From NCBI GenBank assembly GCA_025766275.1, contig JAFKAC010000021.1:558001-622000 (forward strand): 64,000 bases of DNA, in the 5' to 3' direction. A program made the position numbers and the translations under genes. This document shows, piece after piece, positions 36,944-48,164 of this stretch. This stretch comes from Lactarius indigo (taxonomy: Eukaryota; Basidiomycota; Agaricomycetes; Russulales; Russulaceae). Position 1 is the stretch's first letter. Every line of letters begins with the position of its first letter. The notes under the pieces were generated by a model. That model was not told the DNA's origin. It worked only from the letters and a program-made list of their open reading frames with translations, and did not search any database.

Positions 36944-38906
36944 ATGGCTCTCTTCTCTCTCACAGGCTCTCTCACAGCGCTTGGTGCCATTCTGACCTTT
37001 CCCGTTTGGCGAATCGTATACAACTTATATTTCCACCCGCTCTCCCACTTTCCTGGCCCCAAGCTTGCTGCCTGTTCCAGACTATGGTTGGCATATCGTG
37101 AGCTCGTCAGGGGCGAGTCCTTGAGCGACTTGCGCGCGGAGCTTCATCGGCAATATGGTGCGCAAAGCTATCAAGTTGTCAACTTCCTTGATGTCCATTT
37201 TTATACAGGAGAAATTGTTCGCTTGGCACCCAACGAGGTCAATCCAAGTCACCTGAATGTGCTATTTCCACCTGATAATGCCCAAATCACCTTCTCATAG
37301 CTTCATTTTTCGAATCCCGCTGCATATAACGACATATACAACCACAGAAACAAGTGGGACAAGGACCATCTACTCTACCGCGCCTTCGACCTAGATACCT
37401 CAACAGTCGGCTTCGTACACTACTCTGACGCCAAACACCGTAGAGATGTCCTTGCCCCTTTCTTCTCCAGGACGTCGATCCTCCAAATGCAGGACCTCAT
37501 AATCGAACGGGTGGGTCTCCGCAGGTCTCCACTCCACCGAGAAACGGAACTGTTTCATCTTATTGGTGCATCAGGTGAACGTCCTTTGCGATGCCTTAGC
37601 CCATCAATTTGCGGCAGGTAAGGGTGTCGTTTCATTTGAACCAGTGGCGTAGTTCAAACTTTTGATTCAGGCGATACAAAAGGAAAGTCTAGTGATCTCG
37701 TGCTGGGATTTCACTGCTTTTCCGTCGATGTAATCATGGCCTTCTGCTATGCGAAAGATTGGGACGCGACGAGAGTGCCAGACTTTCAATCTGATATTGT
37801 CCTCGCTTCCCAAGCGGTCTTGCCTATCATCACCATACGCAAGTATTCGGGCACTTTAGTGAAGATAATGCGTCGTATTCCTATGTGGTTTGGTAAGAAT
37901 TTCGGTTCCCCCGTGACCAGGGCGTTGTTTTCGCTCCGTAAGGTAAGGACTCGCCCTAAAGCAAGAACGACAGTTAACACGTTCCCCCTTAGATGTTCAT
38001 GGATCAGATTGACGAAATCCTACGTAACCCAGCCAGCCTTGAAAATACGCCTCACAAAATCATTTATCATTCGCTGTTGGATCCTGATGCCAATAAAGGG
38101 AGACCATTACCCTCCAGGCTGAGCCTAAGGCACGAAGCGGCGGCTTTACTTAGTGCAGGTTCAGACTCGACCTCAATCGCCTCGACGACAATCTCGTATT
38201 ATGTTTTACACAACCGTGAAGTACAGCAACGACTTGTCAATGAACTGCGTACAGCATGGCCAGTTCTGGAAGAGGTGCCGCGTTACGAGATCTTTGAAAA
38301 GCTGCCGTACTTAGCAAGTCCCTGCGACGATGACTGGTTCAGTTCGAGTACTGATCGGCCTTTTACAGACTGCGGTTATCAAAGAGGGGCTCCGTATTTC
38401 TCCAGCAATCGCAGCACTACCGCGTGTAGTTCCCCCAGAAGGATCGACGATAGCTGGAACCTTCATTCCTGGCGGGGTAAGTCCCGGGTTATGTGGCCCG
38501 GCCGATTCCGGTGCATACTCACAGGATCGCAGGCGGTCGTCGCCCAAAGTTTTATTTATGTACACCGTTCACCCGCTGTGTACTCCGACCCGGATGAGTT
38601 CATCCCAGAGCGCTGGCTAGGAGAAGACGCAAAGACACATGAGGCCTCGCTGTCAGCATTCTCGAAAGGTCCCCGTAGCTGTATAGGCATTAACTTAGCG
38701 TATTGCGAGCTGTATCTCGTCATTGCCAGCGTTTTTCGTCGCTTTGACTTGACTCTGGACGCGGAAAGGTTCGGATTGCACCCTGCCTTTGCCATGTATC
38801 ACTGAAGAAGGCCCTTAGGTCAGGGGATATGACTGTCACGGAACATTTCGTGCCGGTATTCAAGGGCCCGCATTTGCGCGCGTATTGTAAACCTGTCTCG
38901 GATTAA
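36944..38906 (+). CDS. Cytochrome P450, copy 3
   Basis: Start 36944 (MALFSLTGSLTALGAIL anchor), hinge YFHPLSHFPGPKLAA. Oxygen-binding LLSAGSDSTSI near 38150; K-helix KEGLRISPAIAALPR; PERW near 38610; heme loop FSKGPRSCIG near 38670. A final intron (acceptor CTTAG at about 38815) leads to SGDMTVTEHFVPVFKG and stop at 38906. The middle of the gene is nearly identical to copy 1, including introns, while the 5' end and the last third differ more; this mosaic suggests gene conversion. The intron after LPYL has a GC donor (TTAGCAAGT). No break in the frame is seen. Confidence 0.87.
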
Positions 38907-39889
38907 TCTAGGTTCTTGCAACGACCCGCATCTGGTTTTAGTGTACGATGGAACGGAACTTGTCTAGCTTCCACTCGAATATACTGTGAAAATAATGAGG
39001 GAGGTCGATTGTGATCTGCGCGAACAATAGGCACCACAACTCGTGTAAGGCACGTGCATGATACGGATCTTATCGTTTCCCTTTCGTTTCTAGTTTGCCG
39101 CCGCGGGTCTAATCTCGAGAAACCGCAAAGATCCAGAATCACTGCCCGAAACAGCTCACTTATTGTCTAGGTCAGATTGGACGATCATCGATATACTGGA
39201 CCCGACTTGGTCGGGCCATCATCGCAGAAAGCCAAAACGAGTTGGTTTCAACGGAGCGCCTCTCGGGCTATTGTTTGATCGTCTGAAAATTAACTGGAAG
39301 ATTTGGGATTAGCCTTGCATTCCTTATTGTGTTCCCCTAGATGAGCGTCGTGTGCAAAACAGACGCCATGGATAGGGAGCCTGGGACTTGGACAAGACAA
39401 ATCTCGGCGACACAGACACGGGTCTCGAACATCCAACAAAACAGAGTCTAGGAGGGATTCCTAAGCCTGCCATCTTGTTCCAGTATGGGCCGGCTCCTTA
39501 TTAGTTTTCCTCTCGCATTGGCACCGATTGAGGAAGTGCGATGACACCTCCGGATGCAACGTTGCAAAAGACTTTGTCATGGAGATGTGCTCCCATCCAC
39601 GAATATATTCGTTGATCGCTTGGTCCTCCACTCCTGCGGAGATATCGGAATACACACCCTCCTCGACTCTCAGAGCTCAGCGGCAACGCACTGCCACATT
39701 TATTTTCCTTTGACTTTTCATATATCCAGTTCTCGCTGAAGCAAACTTTGTCCCCTATCCGGTATATGCTAGAGCAGTCATCGTCTGGGAACTGTGTCAG
39801 ACGATGATGTGTAATACTGAACGATATTCTGACCTGATCATTCTGTCTGCAAAAACGCTCCCTCTCCCTCCAGTGGTCCGAGCCGCAGC
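38907..39889. other. Intergenic, no gene recognised
   Basis: About 980 bp between the P450-3 and BolA-like 3' ends (convergent). Only short frames are present. Confidence 0.45.
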
Positions 39890-40330
39890 TTAGGCCGCAT
39901 TCGCACCCCCTTTAGAATCTTCCCACTGTTGCGGGGTCAGCGTTTTCTCCACCGCCAACATCAATAATGGGTCCCAAACGAGTGATAAGGGTAAATATAC
40001 CTGGGTGAATGCGTGGATCTGGGCAATCTGGGTCTTGAGAGCTTCGTTCACTGGTACGGGGCAAAGGTTAAAAAGCGTGCCACGAACATAGCGATGGCCA
40101 TATAATTACCCATTTTGTGCCGAGCGAGTGTCGTCTTTCCCTCAAAATCCTGGTAAAAAGTTTTACGGTTCAATAACTCCAAGTGGTTCACGTTTGCTAT
40201 CCACTACCTTGCTGACAATGAGAACGGAAAAGTTTTCCCCACAACCGCTCGAGTTGTCCTCTACTTCTACGTGCGTGACATCAATTGATTTGCGTATAGC
40301 CGCTTTGAGTTCGTCGGGAGTGACTGGCAT
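39890..40330 (-). CDS. BolA-like protein (BOL2/FRA2 type)
   Basis: Four exons, 40330-40208, 40149-40110, 40050-40001 and 39946-39890, join in frame to 89 residues. The start reads MPVTPDELKAAIRKSIDVTH. Then come VEVEDNSSGCGENFSVLIVSK, DFEGKTTLARHKM, the BolA signature VNEALKTQIAQIHAFTQ, and KTLTPQQWED to the stop. Size, domain order and the RHKxVNxxL...IHA motif fit the cytosolic BolA-like proteins that pair with monothiol glutaredoxins to sense iron-sulphur status. The gene is divergent from the amidohydrolase at 40492, with about 160 bp between starts. Upstream in-frame codons could extend the N-terminus, but MPVT matches the usual start. Confidence 0.9.
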
Positions 40331-40491
40331 TGTTGTTGATGTCTGTCGGACCAGATGATCTGATAAGATGGTATGTGGGGCCCATCGGCGTCTACCGCAT
40401 CTGTGCTGCGCACTGTCACTCACGTGCAGACTCCCATGCGAGCGTCTGACAACTGACTATCTGCTTCACAGATACGACGGCATTGATCATC

Positions 40492-41986
40492 ATGACTAGC
40501 TCTCATGACCCAAGTATTTACGTTCGAATCCTCCAAGACTACCCTGCAATCGATAACCACGCACACCCGCTTCTGACCGCCGAGAACCGCAATCGGCTGG
40601 CCTTTGAGGGCCTCACGTCCGAGGCAGAGGGTCCAGCTCTCGAAGATGCAGTGTACACACTACCCCACAGCGCCGCAATGAGGGATCTTGCTCACCTGTA
40701 CGGTCTTCCGCGTCACACCTCGTGGGACGACATAAAAAAGCACCGCGCCGCGCGCCCCTATGACGATTTGTGCCGGCTATGCTTCGAAAAAGCGAACATA
40801 CAATGTATACTGATTGACGACGGGCTTTCGGGCGTGAAAGATATGGCAGAAGAATACCAGTGGCACGATAAATACACGACGAGTCCCACACGGCGCATTG
40901 TACGCGTGGAAGTCATCGCCGAGGTATGTGCCTTGTATGCGACCTCCTGCCAGTGCCCTCACCCGACGGTGATACATTCCAGGATATTCTCACAGAGCTC
41001 TTTGAAGCGGGGCAACTTGACTCTGATCCAGGGATAGAGGGGCTCACCCGCTTCGCTGTGCTATTGCACACGCGTTTGAAGGCAAACGCGGATAACCCGA
41101 GCGTGGCTGGCTTCAAGTCAGTTGTCTGTTACCGCACCGGGTTGGACGTCGATGTAGCCCCGAACGTTCCGGCAGAGATCGAGGCCCTGCGTAGCATATA
41201 TGGCCAATTCCGCCTGCGGGCCAACGTTCCTGTACGACTGAAACACAAACCCCTGAACGACTTCGTCGTGCGCATGACCCTGGAAGTAGCCGCTGAACAC
41301 AATAAACCTGGTATGACTTTTTTTTTTCTTGGCTCGCGTGACATGTCTTGGCGCTAGTTCCTGACACCCTCCCCTCTCAATTTGTAGTGCAATTCCATAC
41401 GGGTCTTGGTGACGCGGATATTACGCTAACGCGTGCGAATCCGGCTCATCTTCAACCGCTGATTGTAAAATATCCTCGAGCTAAATTCGTGCTATTGCAC
41501 GCAAGCTACCCGTATACGCGTGAAGCGGGCTACCTGACTGCTGTGTATAAGAACGTGTACCTTGACATCGGCGAAGTGTTTCCGGCGGTGTCGAAGTGCG
41601 GTCAAGAGGCACTGATACGGCAAGCGCTAGAGCTTGTGCCAACAAACAAGCTGATGTGGTCGAGTAAGTTATTCCCTACCTTCTTTAGTGGAATTGACGT
41701 GTGGAGCTGCTACACGTGCATAGGCGATGGGCATTGGTGGCCGGAGACCTATTATCTAGGTAGCCATCAGGCACGCCAAGTTCTTGCCTCGGTGAGTACA
41801 CAGCTTACTGGTCTTCGAGAGTACGAATACGCATGAACGGGGTTACGCCAGGTCTTGTTTGAAACTGTCATGAGAGACGACCTTACTCAAGAAGAAGCTG
41901 CGAGGATTGCAAAAGATATCTTATTCCATACCGCGAATCGGGTTTACCTCCTAGGGTTGGAGGCGCAGTATACTTACGTGGAATGA
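40492..41986 (+). CDS. FluG-type amidohydrolase
   Basis: Exons 40492-40923, 40983-41310, 41388-41663, 41724-41791 and 41852-41986 join in frame to 412 residues. The start is the ATG at 40492 (MTSSHDPSIYVRIL). Metal-binding amidohydrolase motifs are visible: HxH in YPAIDNHAHPLL; histidines in VQFHTGLGDADITL and FVLLHASYPYTREAGYL; and the C-terminal SSDGHWWPETYYLGS. The layout matches the N-terminal half of FluG, which in Aspergillus is fused to a glutamine-synthetase-like domain. Here that second domain is absent and the gene stops after the TIM barrel. Predicted cytosolic hydrolase; substrate unknown. Confidence 0.88.
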
Positions 41987-42283
41987 CACGTCGTGTATGT
42001 TAGAGTTGTCGTGCGCTTTGATATACGTCTGACTCGGCGGAGCTTGAGGCCGCCTGATCAAACCCTTGTGAGCAATTTCCGGGGAACGACAAAGAGTCCC
42101 ACTTGTGGTGAGCACGGTCCTTAGTCACAATTTCCCCGTCATGCTCGATTTAAGCTCTGTTCCCTTTTTCGGCTAAGCCGTCTGCCCGGTCTTGCTTGTG
42201 CTGCCATGAGGCCATTGTCCTGGCCCTGACCTTATTGTGCCAGTCGGATTGGTCCTACAGTAGCGTCGTCAGGCGCCCGTGGG
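41987..42283. other. Amidohydrolase 3' flank
   Basis: About 300 bp between the amidohydrolase stop and the first conserved pheromone promoter block. It already contains extra ATTGT cores (near 42217 and 42234). No gene seen. Confidence 0.4.
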
Positions 42284-42610
42284 CTATTGTTCCAATTGTC
42301 TTCGCAGCTCCAGAGGTTCTTTTTTTGGGCCCCCAAAGCGGAACGTACTCAGACGAGCGCACACTATAGCCTGACTCGGTCGTGCCAGACTAATTTTTTC
42401 TCTATTGTCTCTGAACAATTACGGCACTGCTAGATGTGATGAGATGATGATGCGACGACTCTTCACTGTTTTCCATACAGGTTCTCATCACACCACTTCG
42501 TTTTGTATAAAGACCAGGTGGTGGGAAGCAGTTTGTGATCATCAGCACCGCCTGAGCTTCGTAAACTCCCCAAGTTAAAGAGCCTTCGCACGCCTACCTC
42601 TAAGACAACA
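42284..42610 (+). promoter_or_regulatory. Promoter of pheromone-like gene A
   Basis: A 22-bp block at 42284-42305 holds two ATTGT cores (CTATTGTTCCAATTGTCTTC). A second CTATTGTCT lies at 42402, 209 bp before the ATG, and a TATAAA at 42506, 105 bp before it. The same three elements in the same order precede genes B and C. ATTGT/ACAAT is the core bound by HMG-box regulators of fungal mating genes, so pheromone or mating control is plausible (inference). Confidence 0.6.
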
Positions 42611-42739
42611 ATGGATTCCTTCACTTCGTTCTTCTCCATCCCCTCCATCTTCTCTGAGCCCAGGCCCGAGCCTGAGCCTTCGACCCCCATTGACTCGGAT
42701 GGTAACGGCGGTAACGGCACGGGCTGCACCGTTGCGTAG
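42611..42739 (+). CDS. Candidate lipopeptide pheromone precursor A
   Basis: A 42-residue, intron-less ORF starting MDSFTSFFSIPSIFSEP, with a Pro/Glu-rich middle (RPEPEPS) and ending in a CaaX box (GTGCTVA then stop). It is missed by length-filtered gene finders. Two other ORFs in the window (45167 and 61894) share the MD-x-FTS start, the P-[IV]-DS-[DE]-GN segment before the tail and the CT-[VI]-[AS] end. Basidiomycete mating pheromones are made as such short precursors, farnesylated and carboxymethylated on the CaaX cysteine and cut internally near charged residues. The mature peptide would be about the last 10-14 residues; the exact cut cannot be read. No receptor gene is adjacent. Confidence 0.78.
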   Translation: MDSFTSFFSIPSIFSEPRPEPEPSTPIDSDGNGGNGTGCTVA

Positions 42740-44711
42740 ACGGCATTTTATGTCATGGCATAATATTCTCCCGTCACGAGTGAGTCCATCTTCAGTGATG
42801 CGAGAGTAGCAAACGGTTTCTGATTTTTCGTGGTGCCTCAGACTATCTATCCACGCCTATCATATCGTATCATCAAGACTCATACTTTTCATTTGCCCGG
42901 CTTCTCCGTTATGGGTCCGGAGATTAATGGCCGACGCGATTATTTTCGACTTTCGACATTGTGTCTTATTTTTCTTTCCGGAGGTTTTGCGCCGTTCGCG
43001 CATGTATTACTCGCATTCGATTCCCCATTCCTTTCGATAAAATGAAGGGACAATTTACGATAGCAACCACTGTTATGTAGTCGTCGACAATATCATGTAG
43101 CATCTTCGACATGATCAACGCATTAGTTCACTCATTCCGCGGGCTTGAGAATTATTTTGATGTTTTCCGATATCGGTAATTGCCAAAATACCGCACTCCA
43201 TTGAATGAGTGGGTAACGCTCCTTCGTCCCTGGATACTTCCATCTACAACAACTCCAGAGTGCGCAGCCATCGACCCCCATCGATCACGCGATGACAATG
43301 CCCCAGCCCCACCTTCAGTGTGTGACGCTAGCGCACTACGGACGTCAACGACGCGTTGTAGCCTCAGCCTGAGCGCAGATAGAAGAACGCATTCCTAGAA
43401 GACTACTCTACTACATCGTCTGACCCGCTAGATCTCACCTCGCTAGTCGCTACCCCTTGCTCTACCCGTTCCAGTTCTCGTTTCACAGCCGCTTCAACCT
43501 GAGGTCTGCATGACACCTCCAAACTCCAGCACCCTGCTCGACCTTCCCTCTATTCTACCACCTGCACAGAGACCCCCCCCCCCCCCACGTAAGGAGTGCG
43601 ACCCTGGCGGCTCAACACGTATAGTCTGGGGTCAACCATAGTGAAGCTGCTGCTTACCTCCCGTCGTCTCGTTATCACACTCAGAAACCGCAGCGGCGGT
43701 AGACATTGACTCGAACCCCCAACCCGAGGGTGCTTTCAGTACTTTCGCAGGCCCGTCTCTCGCTGCTGTGCATATTTCACTGGGGTTGTGACCCCGGATT
43801 GTTAGCTCCTAATAGGGAGCTGCCACCTCCTTATCGACGACGCCGACATGACGCCACTGCTGCACCTCCGAACCACTAGTCGCCGATCACCACACCCACG
43901 GCAAAGCTTGCAGGCCATAGCAAGCTAGTTATCTAATCCGGTCGCTATGTCAACTGCGGAGTGAGAGGGTCGCGAGCCAACGATGCATGACCGAGTCGAG
44001 AATACCCCAAGTTAGCCGTGAGAATTTACTGCGCAACGGCTAAGCAGTCGCAGAAAAAAAAACGGCGGTGGGGCGCAGTGGTCAGTCAATGGAGGCCTCA
44101 AAGACGATGGATGGCGGACGAAGAGGTCCCACTATTCTGCCTTTTAAGCTGCTGGATTGACAGCCGTGGTTACCGTGGCGCGCCTCCTTGGCGTCTGTCA
44201 GGTACACAGGGCCTAAGCGTTTATCGCTGGTTTTGGTGAGCGCGCTTTACTTTTTATCCCCGGGTTCAAGCTTTGCCTGAACACTAGACAGGGTTGCTCT
44301 CGCTATGATGTGATACCACCAAAACAGAAGGACTTCGGAAGAAGTAGTCGTTCACATGGGTTGAACCTACCTCACTTGGTTGTTGGCCCAGCACAATACG
44401 GATCTCAATTCGTCTGGTGCATTGTGTTCTTTGCAGCCGGTGCTGTTGTGCATTTTTGTGCCTGTATGTCTTCAACTGCCCTGGGACAATGATAACACCT
44501 GTGATACGGTAACGGGACCCCAACAATAGTTGCAGAGCCAAGTGAGCGACTTCGTGTTTTCTACCCCCACCCCTTCGGATGCTTTCAGTTTGCAGACTGG
44601 CGCTCGGGGCAATTGTCCTTACCCAGGGCCTGACCTCATGTACAACGTGGACAGAGGCACACATACCCCTCAAAGCTTGGCTTCATCCCGATCGTCATCA
44701 TGTCAAGAGGT
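42740..44711. other. Intergenic between pheromone-like genes A and B
   Basis: About 2 kb without a supported gene. The 3' flank of gene A keeps GGAGATTAATGGCC (near 42917), also seen 3' of gene C (near 62188), so these flanks are duplicated too. A C-rich run lies at about 43567-43577. Confidence 0.45.
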
Positions 44712-45166
44712 CTATTGTCTCGATTGTCTTCGCTCTGCGAATTTTTTCCTTGAGTTCCGTACACTCAGTGTTCCACAGAATACCGCCATGACATGACATG
44801 ACTTTAAGGCGCCTGGATTCGGCCCGGAACACATGCTTCCCGTCCGGAAATGGGAAAAATGCGCGACAACGTGGTGCCCTGGCTGATGTGTAGGGTATTA
44901 TTGTGTCGTTTGACCGTGGTCGCTTTGGCTATTGTGAGGCTATTACGATGCGACAATACGACGGCCGCACGGGCCCGCCCCTATTGTCTTCAATGCTGAT
45001 CCCCCTCGCAGCGAAGTCGAAGTCTATTCCCTTTTCCCACCGCTCAGCAAGTATAAAACGAGGAGGTGACGAGAGGCAGTTCCCCACCATCATAGCTTCG
45101 GCCTGAGCTTCAGTGATACACTGAATTTTCGCAACCAGCTCACATACATATTTTCCTCAACCACCA
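44712..45166 (+). promoter_or_regulatory. Promoter of pheromone-like gene B
   Basis: 22-bp double-ATTGT block at 44712-44733 (CTATTGTCTCGATTGTCTTC), CTATTGTGAG at 44939, CTATTGTCT at 44981 (186 bp before the ATG) and TATAAAA at 45052 (115 bp before). Order and spacing follow genes A and C. Confidence 0.6.
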
Positions 45167-45292
45167 ATGGATTTCTTCACTTCGCTCTCCTCCGTTGCTT
45201 CCATCTTCTCTGAGCCCGAGCCGGCGCCTCAGCCCTCAACCCCCGTCGACTCCGACGGTAACCGAAGCGGTATTGGATGCACCGTCTCGTGA
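45167..45292 (+). CDS. Candidate lipopeptide pheromone precursor B
   Basis: A 41-residue intron-less ORF starting MDFFTSLSSVASIFSEPEP, continuing PAPQPSTPVDSDGNRSG and ending IGCTVS then stop. The terminal CTVS is a CaaX-type prenylation signal; serine at X favours farnesylation. It is closest to gene A (both have SIFSEP and PSTP-[IV]-DSDGN) but differs in the residues just before the cysteine, the part that gives pheromone specificity in this class. It lies between gene A and the inverted P450 copy 4. Confidence 0.76.
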   Translation: MDFFTSLSSVASIFSEPEPAPQPSTPVDSDGNRSGIGCTVS

Positions 45293-46187
45293 ACGGTTCT
45301 TCTGTCGCAACGTGTTCTACCTGTTACGTGTGAGTTTTACTCTCAAAGTCCCGTGCAAGAGTCGCACGCCAAATACAGTTTCTAAATTTGTGCTGCAGAA
45401 AACACTACACATCCCTGCTCCCTACCCTATCATCCACCAACTTCGTTCTCTCGGTGTACCTCCCTCCGCCCTGGATGCGCGGAGAAAAAATGGGCAACAC
45501 ATTTGTATTTTGGGACCTATTTGCTATTCGTTTTGGGGATTATCCTGTTTCTGTACTACCAGCGATTGTGTTCTTCCTTTTCACCAAATGAGGGGTTAGT
45601 CTACGATGGCGACATTATTCTGTAGTGGTAGTCGATGTTATGTAGCACAACCAATGCATTAATTCATTGTTCTCAGGTGGGATCGTAATTGTTGTATTGT
45701 ATCGTATGATCGCCCGCGTTTCCTTCCCACGTCACGGATCCGTGTGTGGGACAGGAACAGCGGTGAATATTACTTAAGCCAGTCAAACTGGTATTAGTCA
45801 TCGAGTCATCAGTTGAGGGATCTGAGTTGCTTTCGAACGCCACGCATTTCCGGTCTTCGGAACAGTTGGCCAAATGGCTCGCGGATAGATATCTGGGCTT
45901 CGATAGCCTGCGTGGTGGCCTAGGCACATAATCGTAAGGGGTGATTGTGAACAGTTTATGGAAATACGAATGTTGCCGATGTCGCTATCACCATCTCTTA
46001 AAGCGTACTTCGTCTGTAGTGAGATACACATTCAAGGGACGACACAAACAATAACAGCCTCATTACAAATCAAGACAAAAAAAAGAAGACATGTAGGGTG
46101 TCAGCTGATGAAGCCAACACCTGCTTACAGAGCGAATTTTTAAAAAAAAAGTAACGTTCCGTCGTACACTTCCTGTTCCCCGATGCA
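45293..46187. other. Intergenic, no gene recognised
   Basis: About 900 bp from gene B to the 3' end of P450 copy 4 (convergent). Short frames only. Confidence 0.45.
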
Positions 46188-48164
46188 CTAATCCGAGACA
46201 GGCTTACAATACGCGTGCAAGTGCGGGCCCTTGAATACCGGCTCGAAATGCTCTACAACAGACAGATCCCCTGACCTACATATGGGGTCTTCTTCAGCGA
46301 CGAAGTCACATGATAAAGATAAGGCGCAATCCCAACCTTTCCGCGTCCAAAGTCGCGTCAAAACGACGGAAAATGTTGGCGATGACGAGATACATATTGC
46401 AATACGCCAAGTTCATGCCTATACAACTTCGCGGACCTTTTGAGAATGATACCAGTGAAGCCTCAAGTGCTTTTGCGTCTTCTCCTAGCCAACGCTCTGG
46501 GATGAACGCATCCGGGTCGGGGAATACCGTGGGTGAACGGAGTACATAAAGGAACCATTGGGCGACGACAGTCTGCGATCCAGTGAGCAAGCACCAGCAT
46601 CGGGGGGCATAATCAAGGACTTACCCCACCAGGAATGAAAGTTCCAGCTATCGTTGCTCCTTCTGGGGGGACAACACGCGGTAGCGCTGCACCTCCTGGA
46701 AACATGCGAATCCCCTCTTTGACAACCGCAGTCTGCAAAAGGCCGTTCAGGACTCGAACTGGATCAGTTATCTGTGTAAGGACTTGCCAAGTACGGTAGC
46801 TTTTCAAGGACTTCGTAACGCGGTACCTCTTCCAGATCCGGCCACGCTGTACGCAATTCAGTTACAAGTCGTCGCTGGATTTCAGAGTTGTGTAAAATAT
46901 GATACGAGGCAGTCGTCGCGGCGACTGCAATCGTGTCTGAGCCAGCACCGAATAATGCCTGCGCTTCGTGCCATAAGCTCAGCCTGGAGGGCAGTGGTCT
47001 TCCTTTATTAGCATCGGGATCCAACAGCGAATGATAAATGATTTTGTGGGGCGCATTTTCGAGGCTGGCGGGGTTGTGTAAGATTTCGTCTATCTGGTCC
47101 ATCAACGCCTAGTATGGAGGTAATATGTCAATTGCCGCTTTTGCTTTAGGGCGAATACTCACCGCCTGGAACAAAAACATCGCCTTTGTCATGGGGGAAC
47201 CGAATTTCTTGCCAAACCACACAGGAATGTAACGCATCATCTTCACTAAAGTTCTCGAATATTTGCGAATGGTAATGACACGTATGGCCACTTTGGAAGC
47301 GAGGACAATATCAGACTGAAAGTCTGGCACATTGGTCGCGTTCCAATCTTTCGCGTAGCAGAAGGCCATGATTACGTCGACACCAAAGCAGTGAAAGCCC
47401 AGCATGAGATTGCTAGACTTTCCTTTTGTATCGCCTGAACCAAAAGTTTGAACAACAACGCACGTCCAAATCAAACGGCTCGTACCTGCTGCAAATTGAC
47501 GAGCCAGGGCGTCGCAAAGAACGTTCACCTGATAGATCGATAAGCGAATGAAATAGTTATTTCATCGGTAGGACTGCGCCCTACCCGTTCCTGTATGACA
47601 TCTTGCATTCGGAGGATCGATGCCCTAGATAAGAATGGGGCGATAATGTCTCTACGCTGTTTGGCATCAGAGTAATGTATGGAGCCGAATGAAGATGTAT
47701 CTTGATCGAAAGCGCCGTAAAGCAAGTGGTCCTTGTCCCACTTGTTCTTGTGGTTGTATATGTCGTTATACGCAGCAGGATTCGAAAAGTGAAGCTGCGA
47801 GTAAGGTATGTTAGGCCGTTAGATGAAGGAGATGGAGGAAAACAGCGCATTCGGCCGACTTATACGAACCTCGTTAGGTGTCAAACGAACAATCTCTCCT
47901 AGAGACAAACATATATCGAGGGAAGTGACAGCTTGGATAATCCTACGCACCATATTGTCGATGAAGTTCTACGCGCAGGTCGCTCAATGACTCTCCCTTG
48001 ATGACCTCGCGATACCCCAGCCATAGCCTAGAACAGGCAGCAAGCTTGGGTCCAGGGAAGTGGGAGAGCGGGTGGAAATATAGGTTGTATACGATTCGCC
48101 AAACAGAATAGATCAGGACGACAGCAAGCGCTGTGAGACAGTTTGCCAGGGAGAAGAGTGCCAT
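46188..48164 (-). CDS. Cytochrome P450, copy 4 (inverted)
   Basis: Minus-strand member of the P450 group, start 48164 (MALFSLANCLTALAVVL anchor; VYNLYFHPLSHFPGPKLAA). Oxygen-binding motif LFGAGSDTIAV near 46950; K-helix KEGIRMFPGGAALPR near 46700; PERW near 46500; heme loop FSKGPRSCIG near 46445. A last intron near 46330 (acceptor TGTAG) leads to SGDLSVVEHFEPVFKG and stop at 46188. The intron after LPYL has a GC donor (GCAAGT), as in copies 1 and 3. It is separated from the plus-strand array by the BolA, amidohydrolase and two pheromone-like genes, so an inversion or dispersed duplication happened. Intact by eye. Confidence 0.85.

Noticed and set aside
43690..43760. B-box-like GGGTTCGAGTC on the minus strand
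   Set aside because: Isolated match without A box or cloverleaf pairing.
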